In this document: positions 59,106-64,000 of the stretch, in pieces
Layout of the letters: each line of letters starts with the position of its first letter
Position numbering within the stretch: position 1 is the first letter of the stretch
Program-made: the position numbers and the translations under genes
The notes under the pieces: generated by a model
The model's database searches: none
What the model was told of the DNA's origin: nothing
The model's input: the letters and a program-made list of their open reading frames with translations, nothing else
Origin: Lachnospiraceae bacterium
GTDB lineage: Bacteria > Bacillota > Clostridia > Lachnospirales > Lachnospiraceae
DNA length: 64,000 bases
NCBI GenBank assembly: GCA_029008875.1
Contig: JAQXJP010000035.1
Span: forward strand, 62,001 to 126,000
Direction: 5' to 3'

Positions 59106-59657
59106 TTATTCTTCACCCATTAGTTTTAGTATCATCTGCGCGGTCTCAATCAGACCGGTTCCGTTATCCATACTGCGTTTTTGAATGTAGCGATGAGCTT
59201 CCTCTTCCGTCATGTGATTTTGTTCCATCAAAAGAGTCTTTGCCTGCTCCATGATTTTGATTTCCTCTTCGCTGCGCACCCGGGGCTTGAGTCTTCGCCG
59301 CCGTCTCTGCTGCGTGATCTCATTGTCCATCCGCTCCAGGGTCTCCAACAGTTCCTGCACTTTGAGCGGCGTCTCGAGGCATATCAAATTTTCCGCATCC
59401 CCATTCTCCAGCACATTTGCCGATGCAATGAGCAGCATATGGAAATCTCCGGGCAAATACTCCAACAATTCCCCATACATCATGTCAACAAAACGATAAC
59501 CGCATATGACGATGCCATTCTCCAGATTTTCCACCTGCTGCAACGCTTGTGCTCCCGTAGTACAGACTGCTGTAACCGGATACCCGCTCTGTGCCACAAT
59601 CTTTTTGACACTCTGGGCGATTTCCATCTTCGGAAAAGCGATTACAATATTTCTCAA
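59106..59657 (-). CDS. ANTAR-domain antitermination regulator with degenerate receiver
   Basis: The 183 residues consist of a receiver-like domain (about 1-115) and a C-terminal ANTAR RNA-binding domain (about 120-183: EEEIKIMEQAKTLLMEQNHMTEEEAHRYIQKRSMD). Where a receiver should have its phosphorylated Asp after the third strand, this protein reads GIVICGYRFVDM, so phosphorylation is unlikely. Homologues beside clostridial glnA act as transcription antiterminators for nitrogen genes. It lies 18 bases after glnA. Confidence 0.88.
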   Translation of the reverse strand: MRNIVIAFPKMEIAQSVKKIVAQSGYPVTAVCTTGAQALQQVENLENGIVICGYRFVDMMYGELLEYLPGDFHMLLIASANVLENGDAENLICLETPLKVQELLETLERMDNEITQQRRRRRLKPRVRSEEEIKIMEQAKTLLMEQNHMTEEEAHRYIQKRSMDNGTGLIETAQMILKLMGEE

Positions 59658-59675
59658 TCTTATGGCCTCGTTCTG

Positions 59676-61007
59676 TTAAATTTTGTATAGATACTCTTTG
59701 ACTTCCCACTCTGTCACAAAACTGCGGTAGCGGTTCCACTCCGACTCCTTGGCCTCCACATATTTGTTAAAGATATGATCACCCAAAACTTCCTTCACAA
59801 AGGGATCCTTCTTCATCTCCTCCAGCGCCAGATCCATGCTCAGCGGAAGGGATTCAATGCCCAATTCCTCCTTCTCCTCGTCCGTCATCTCGTAGATATT
59901 GCGATCCACGGCCTTGGGCGGAAGGGTGTGATTCTCAAGTCCGTCCAACCCCGCTGCGAGGCAGAGCGCCAGCACCAGGTAAGGGTTTCCGGAAGGGTCC
60001 GGACTGCGCAACTCCACGCGTCTGCTGTCCCCCTGGGAACTGGGGATGCGAATCAGCGGGCTTCGGTTCATGGTGGACCATGCAATGTATGCCGGAGCCT
60101 CGTCACCGCCCAGAATTCTCTTGTAGGAATTGATCAGCGGGTTGGTGATGAGGGTCATGCCCTTGATGTGCTCCATGACTCCACCCATAAAATAGTAAGC
60201 CTCCTGGGACAACTGGTACTCATCGTCCGGATCGAAGAACACATTTTTTCCATCCCTGGACAGAGACATATTGATGTGCATTCCGGAGCCGTATGCATCG
60301 TTTCTTGGCTTGGGCATAAAGCTTGCAAAAAGGCCGTGCTTTTTGGCGATGGTCTTGATGGCCAGTTTGAAGGTCATGATGTTATCCGCGGAACTGAGGG
60401 CTTCATCATAATTAAAGTCAATCTCATGCTGTGCCGGGGAAACCTCATGGTGGGAAGCCTCAATCTCGTATCCCATATCCTCCAGGGTCAGCACCATATC
60501 CCTGCGCGCATTCTCCCCCATGTCCACCGGTCCCAAATCAAAGTAGCTGGCTGTCTCGTGGGTGATGGTGGTGGGCTGGCCGTTCTCGTCCTGGTTAAAC
60601 AGGAAGAACTCACACTCCGGTCCCACGTTGAAGGTATACCCCATCTTCTTCGCTCTCTCCACCTGCCTGCGCAAGATATAGCGGGGGTCTCCCGCAAAGG
60701 GCTCTCCCTTTGCGTCGTACACATCACAGATAATTCTCGCCACCTTTCCCTGCTGCGGTCTCCAGGGGAAGATGGTGAAGGTATCCAAATCCGGATACAG
60801 GTACATATCCGATTGCTCGATTCTCACAAATCCCTCTATGGAGGATCCGTCAAACATGCACTGGTTGTTCAATGCCTTTTCCAGATTGCTTGCGGTGATT
60901 GCCACATTCTTCAGTGTCCCGAAAATATCCGTGAACTGGAGACGGATAAATTCCACATTCTCCTCCTCCACAATTCGATAAATATCTTCCTTCGTATATT
61001 TACTCAT
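59676..61007 (-). CDS. glnA: Glutamine synthetase type I
   Basis: GlnA (443 residues) makes glutamine from glutamate, ammonia and ATP. FDGSSIEGF, HHEVSPAQHEIDF and NRSPLIRIP are the standard active-site motifs, and the length is that of the GSI-alpha/feedback-inhibited form. ATG 61007 (MSKYTKED) overlaps the hisA stop (ATGA) and has AAGGAGAG ahead. Its coupling to the ANTAR gene suggests nitrogen control. Confidence 0.96.
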   Translation of the reverse strand: MSKYTKEDIYRIVEEENVEFIRLQFTDIFGTLKNVAITASNLEKALNNQCMFDGSSIEGFVRIEQSDMYLYPDLDTFTIFPWRPQQGKVARIICDVYDAKGEPFAGDPRYILRRQVERAKKMGYTFNVGPECEFFLFNQDENGQPTTITHETASYFDLGPVDMGENARRDMVLTLEDMGYEIEASHHEVSPAQHEIDFNYDEALSSADNIMTFKLAIKTIAKKHGLFASFMPKPRNDAYGSGMHINMSLSRDGKNVFFDPDDEYQLSQEAYYFMGGVMEHIKGMTLITNPLINSYKRILGGDEAPAYIAWSTMNRSPLIRIPSSQGDSRRVELRSPDPSGNPYLVLALCLAAGLDGLENHTLPPKAVDRNIYEMTDEEKEELGIESLPLSMDLALEEMKKDPFVKEVLGDHIFNKYVEAKESEWNRYRSFVTEWEVKEYLYKI

Positions 61008-61801
61008 GTTCTCTCTCCTTCCGCTGTGGATTTGCAAAAATCCAGCACCTTTTCCATTTCCATATTTCCGCCGAACAAATCCAGCGCACTTCCGATGGTG
61101 ACGTGCAACCGGTTCTGTCCCAGTTTGTATATTTTTTGCAGGTCACAAAAATCGTGCACCCCTCCGGCGTAGGTAATGGGGATTTTCCCCCATGTCCCAA
61201 GCAGTTTTACCAAGTCCTCCTCGATTCCGCCGGCCTTTCCTTCCACATCCACCGCGTGAATCAGAAATTCACTGCAGTATTCCGCGAAAAAGTCCAACTT
61301 CTCCGGCGTAATCTTCTCCTCGGTAAATTTCTGCCAGCGGTCCGTCACAATGTAGTACCCGTCACCTCGGTATCTGCAGGATAAATCCAGCACCAAATGC
61401 TCTTTTCCCACGGTGTCCCGCAGTCTGTCAAGCCGCTCATAGTCCACTTTCCCGTCGGAAAAGACATAGGAGGTCACCACCACCTGCCGTGCTCCCGCTT
61501 CCAGGTATTCCCCGGCGTTTTCCGCGGTGATTCCGCCGCCCACCTGAAGTCCTCCCGGGTAGGCCGCAAGCGCCGACAATGCCTGGGCTTTGGTGGCTTC
61601 GTAATACTCCGTTCCCTCTTTGTTCAACAGAATGATGTGCCCGCCTTTGATTCCCAGATTCTTGTAAAACCTTGCAAAGTACGCCGCGTCCTGCTCTGCC
61701 ACAAAATTCTCCTTGGCAAAACTTCCGACATCCTTTAGACTGCTGCCCACGATCTGCTTGACCTGTCCATTGTGAATGTCAATACAAGGTCGAAATTCCA
61801 T
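61004..61801 (-). CDS. hisA: Eukaryotic-type HisA (ProFAR isomerase)
   Basis: The 265 residues match the eukaryotic subgroup of HisA rather than the usual bacterial one: FRPCIDIHNGQVKQIVG, VGGGITAENAGEYLEAGA and ITYAGGVHDFCDL. The enzyme isomerises ProFAR in histidine synthesis. No other his gene is present. The stop codon overlaps the glnA start, and HisA chemistry precedes the glutamine-dependent HisFH step, which gives a loose link to nitrogen metabolism. Confidence 0.87.
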   Translation of the reverse strand: MEFRPCIDIHNGQVKQIVGSSLKDVGSFAKENFVAEQDAAYFARFYKNLGIKGGHIILLNKEGTEYYEATKAQALSALAAYPGGLQVGGGITAENAGEYLEAGARQVVVTSYVFSDGKVDYERLDRLRDTVGKEHLVLDLSCRYRGDGYYIVTDRWQKFTEEKITPEKLDFFAEYCSEFLIHAVDVEGKAGGIEEDLVKLLGTWGKIPITYAGGVHDFCDLQKIYKLGQNRLHVTIGSALDLFGGNMEMEKVLDFCKSTAEGERT

Positions 61802-61821
61802 ATTCTAATCCCCGATTTTTC

Positions 61822-61863
61822 AAAAAATGGGTAAAGAAGCCCCTTGCATGGGCCCCTTTACCC
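61822..61863 (-). terminator. Intrinsic terminator in the hisA-glnA leader
   Basis: GGGTAAAG pairs with CTTTACCC (8 bp) with an inner GGGCCC/GGGGC element, followed by ATTTTTTG on the minus strand. It ends the surface-protein gene, and it also lies downstream of the promoter at 61873-61901, so it can act as an attenuator for hisA-glnA. Confidence 0.8.
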
Positions 61864-61872
61864 TCGTTCCAA

Positions 61873-61901
61873 ATAATAGCATAAAATTTTTCAGATTACA
61901 A
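61873..61901 (-). promoter_or_regulatory. Promoter of hisA-glnA-ANTAR overlapping the upstream stop codon
   Basis: TTGTAA (61896-61901), 17 bases, extended TGC-TATTAT (61873-61878). The -35 contains the TAA stop of the upstream gene. Transcription would start just before the terminator hairpin. Confidence 0.55.
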
Positions 61902-64000
61902 GGCTCTGGTATACATCGCCCGCACCAGATATCCGTAGCTGCAGCAGGTGCGATATCCGGCAAAAGCCCCGTTGGCAGGGTTGCAGGGTCCGATCCCGTA
62001 CTGCGCCACATAGATGGGGTAGGAGGGATATCCGGTATATTGATTGCGAAGCCACACGCGGCTTCCCCATCCCAGCCTCGCCCAGGCATCGCTTGCCGCC
62101 TGGATGCTGGGATAATACACGGCGCTGTCAAATCCCCCGGAATTCAACCCAGATATGGGATAAGTATCCGGCACTCCATCCAGATTCATGTCCCAGAACC
62201 AGTTCCACGGTGCCCCCGCCATGTATCGGTAACAATCCCCCATCTCCGGGATAAAGAGGTAATCCAGGGTGGTCTCCGCAGCCACCGCGCTGGCCGCCAT
62301 GGGCGTATTCAACCCCATGTCTGCCCTGGTGCAGGGCGCCTGCTGGGAGGGACTGTAATTGTAGAACATTCCGGAGTAGGAACGATTCACGGTGGTATCG
62401 GTGAGCTTGATTCCCAGAAGATCCGTCCATTCCCCGGAATTCAGCTGCTGCCTTATGGAGCTGGTGGCCCAGACGGCGTTTGCCCCGAAGGCATATCCCC
62501 CCGCTCCGGAGGGAGTCATGGCCACAAACAAAGCTCCCTCGTTTCCGGAATGATCGGTCACATAATGGGTTGTCACACAGGCAAAATATTGGTAGTTTCC
62601 CATACAGTAGCGATAGTCCATGACCCCGGGGGCAATCTCCTGCCAGACGGCATACAGGCATACCTCCTCCCCGTCCCGGTCCGTCAGATTGCACACCGAC
62701 TCCTCGTTGAGCCACTGTGCCCCGTTGAAGGAGCGGTCCCTTGCGGTGACGGAATTCTGGGTGCTGATTGCGCCGGAATCCGTGCTCCAACCCATGAACA
62801 CATACCCGGTACGCAGGAACCGGTTGCGGGGCAGAGGCATCTCCTCGTCATAGTGCAGCGCCATGCTCTCCATCTCCCCGGTTGCATCACTGTTTGGGTC
62901 AAAGCGGACGGAATAGGTGATGGGAGTCCAGCGGGCGGTGAGCACGATATCCCCCGCCACGTTCAAAACATAGTCCTCCGACACTGTGACCTTTCCATTT
63001 CCCTTCGTTTGCGATGCGGGATTTTCGCCGGTTACATCCAGCTCCCATCCTTGGAACAGATACCCGGTGCGCTGGGGTGTGGGAAGTTCCCCCAGAGGCT
63101 TTCCGTAGGTTGACCGGATGCTCTCCACATCGCAGGCCCCTCCGTTGGCGTGGAAAGTAACCTCATATTTGCATGCCTCGAAGCAGGGCACAAGCTCCAT
63201 ATTCCGCTCCGCCAGGATGGTCTTGACCGGCTGACTTGCCGATTCCCCGCCATCGCTGTCCCCATCCTCCGGCGCAGCCTCCTCTGCCGGGATCCATCCC
63301 AGGAAATCGTATCCGATCCTTGTCATCTCCGGAAGATTTTTCTCCGCCAGATCGGTTGCCAGGATTGCGTCCCTCCCCTGCAGGCGAATCTCATACACCT
63401 GAAACTCCCGACAGGTGATGTTCCCCGCGCCATCCAGAGCAGCCGCGTAATAGTGTCCGGAGTTTTCCAACCGATAAGCGGCACAATTCCCCTCACGGAA
63501 GTCCACGGCCTCCATCTGTGGGTCCACGCTTCCCAGATAGACACTCTCCGTCCCGGTTCCCAAATCCTCCGCCTCCAGAGTGACATCCACGTAGGTGCTG
63601 GCCTCACTGCTCACCTGTATCTGCAGTGACGGCGCAAGGTCATCCACCCATGTTGCATGCCAGATTTTGCCTTGCTCCACATATTCCGGCTGTAATGAAT
63701 TCCCCCTCTCATCCTGCCAACCGGCAAAGGACCAGCCCTCCTTTTGGGACGTCGGGATTTTCCCTCCGTCCTCTGCCTCCACACGGTAGTCTCCCGTCCC
63801 TCTTCGGGCGACGGACACCCGGATGGGTGTGGAATTGCCCATAGTGTCATCCAGGTACATGGTGCAGTATCCAACCTCCTTTGCAGGAAAAATGCCATCC
63901 CTCCCAACGGCCCACAACTTCCCCTCTGCATCCGCATATATGAGGGCATTGCCCAGAAGGGAATACAGATACGTCAGTCGTTGTGTGTAGGAGGAATCCT
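61896..64000 (-). CDS. Large cell-surface protein with InlB/Listeria-Bacteroides repeats, 5' end outside window
   Basis: The frame is open to the right window edge (no stop or convincing start up to 64000), so at least 701 residues are present. At least four InlB-type B-repeat/Flg_new-like units can be seen by their YSVRFDPN or YEVTFHANGG starts and GYxFxGW cores (for example GYDFLGW, GYLFQGW, GYVFMGW). The C-terminal ~190 residues form a separate domain rich in Tyr, Trp and Ser (GSRVWLRNQYTGYPS, SYGYLVRAMYTRAL), similar to the formylglycine- or DUF6273-like tails of Clostridial surface proteins. The signal peptide must lie upstream. There is no LPxTG motif at the C terminus. Confidence 0.75.
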   Translation of the reverse strand, partial: DSSYTQRLTYLYSLLGNALIYADAEGKLWAVGRDGIFPAKEVGYCTMYLDDTMGNSTPIRVSVARRGTGDYRVEAEDGGKIPTSQKEGWSFAGWQDERGNSLQPEYVEQGKIWHATWVDDLAPSLQIQVSSEASTYVDVTLEAEDLGTGTESVYLGSVDPQMEAVDFREGNCAAYRLENSGHYYAAALDGAGNITCREFQVYEIRLQGRDAILATDLAEKNLPEMTRIGYDFLGWIPAEEAAPEDGDSDGGESASQPVKTILAERNMELVPCFEACKYEVTFHANGGACDVESIRSTYGKPLGELPTPQRTGYLFQGWELDVTGENPASQTKGNGKVTVSEDYVLNVAGDIVLTARWTPITYSVRFDPNSDATGEMESMALHYDEEMPLPRNRFLRTGYVFMGWSTDSGAISTQNSVTARDRSFNGAQWLNEESVCNLTDRDGEEVCLYAVWQEIAPGVMDYRYCMGNYQYFACVTTHYVTDHSGNEGALFVAMTPSGAGGYAFGANAVWATSSIRQQLNSGEWTDLLGIKLTDTTVNRSYSGMFYNYSPSQQAPCTRADMGLNTPMAASAVAAETTLDYLFIPEMGDCYRYMAGAPWNWFWDMNLDGVPDTYPISGLNSGGFDSAVYYPSIQAASDAWARLGWGSRVWLRNQYTGYPSYPIYVAQYGIGPCNPANGAFAGYRTCCSYGYLVRAMYTRAL

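Overview
The window reads as chromosomal DNA of a moderately GC-rich, anaerobic, low-G+C-lineage Firmicute of the Clostridia, most like a Lachnospiraceae member. This rests on gene content and order: the priA-def-fmt-rsmB-rlmN-stp-prkC-rsgA-rpe-thiN block, a T-box before proS, a lysine riboswitch before dapA, DapL-type lysine/DAP synthesis, a monomeric [FeFe] hydrogenase, Gram-positive LexA boxes and a Csp-like subtilase. A chemoreceptor and a sigma-D-type promoter suggest motility. I cannot name a genus. I see no rRNA, tRNA, CRISPR array, transposase or phage gene.

Layout. 1-3.5 kb: a SOS-controlled radical SAM DNA-repair-type gene (cut by the window edge) and proS with its T-box. 3.6-5.3 kb: an rRNA/tRNA methyltransferase facing a C39-like peptidase. 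5.4-17.4 kb: one long minus-strand housekeeping block running from priA (replication restart) through translation and ribosome maturation genes to the PASTA kinase/phosphatase pair, RsgA, Rpe and thiamine pyrophosphokinase. 17.5-24 kb: a hydrogen/redox region with hypA, a 921-residue iron-sulfur flavoprotein, hypB and a group-B-like [FeFe] hydrogenase. Its intergenic DNA carries three unrelated tandem-repeat arrays and a pair of operator-like palindromes. 24-31 kb: an unusual five-gene operon (propeller-containing solute-binding lipoprotein, two sugar-type permeases, HlyD-like adaptor, truncated MacB-like protein) with no ATPase. 31-33 kb: a Csp-like subtilase. 33.5-43.7 kb: purine permease, HAD phosphatase and the pur genes D, N, M, E, with a chemoreceptor between purE and purM, then an M29 aminopeptidase. 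43.7-50.4 kb: pyrimidine genes E, D, K, F, C. 50.4-54.5 kb: nfo, dapB, dapA with the lysine riboswitch, cobO and a two-OB-fold SSB-like protein. 54.7-64 kb: typA, a sigma-D-driven unknown gene, a stand-alone FakA-like domain, dapL, and a eukaryotic-type hisA-glnA-ANTAR operon. Last is a large cell-surface protein cut by the right edge.

The most interesting signal is a pair of ~500-540 bp nearly perfect palindromic elements (32944-33485 and 48558-49040). Their outer arms are unrelated in sequence, but each forms one giant hairpin, and the apex and internal-loop motifs are shared between the two. That pattern is expected of a structured RNA or DNA element family rather than a simple repeat. A second candidate is a plus-strand transcription unit at 45437-45774 with an extended -10 promoter, a perfect Shine-Dalgarno, a five-codon ORF whose stop codon enters a 14-bp terminator stem, and no gene after it.
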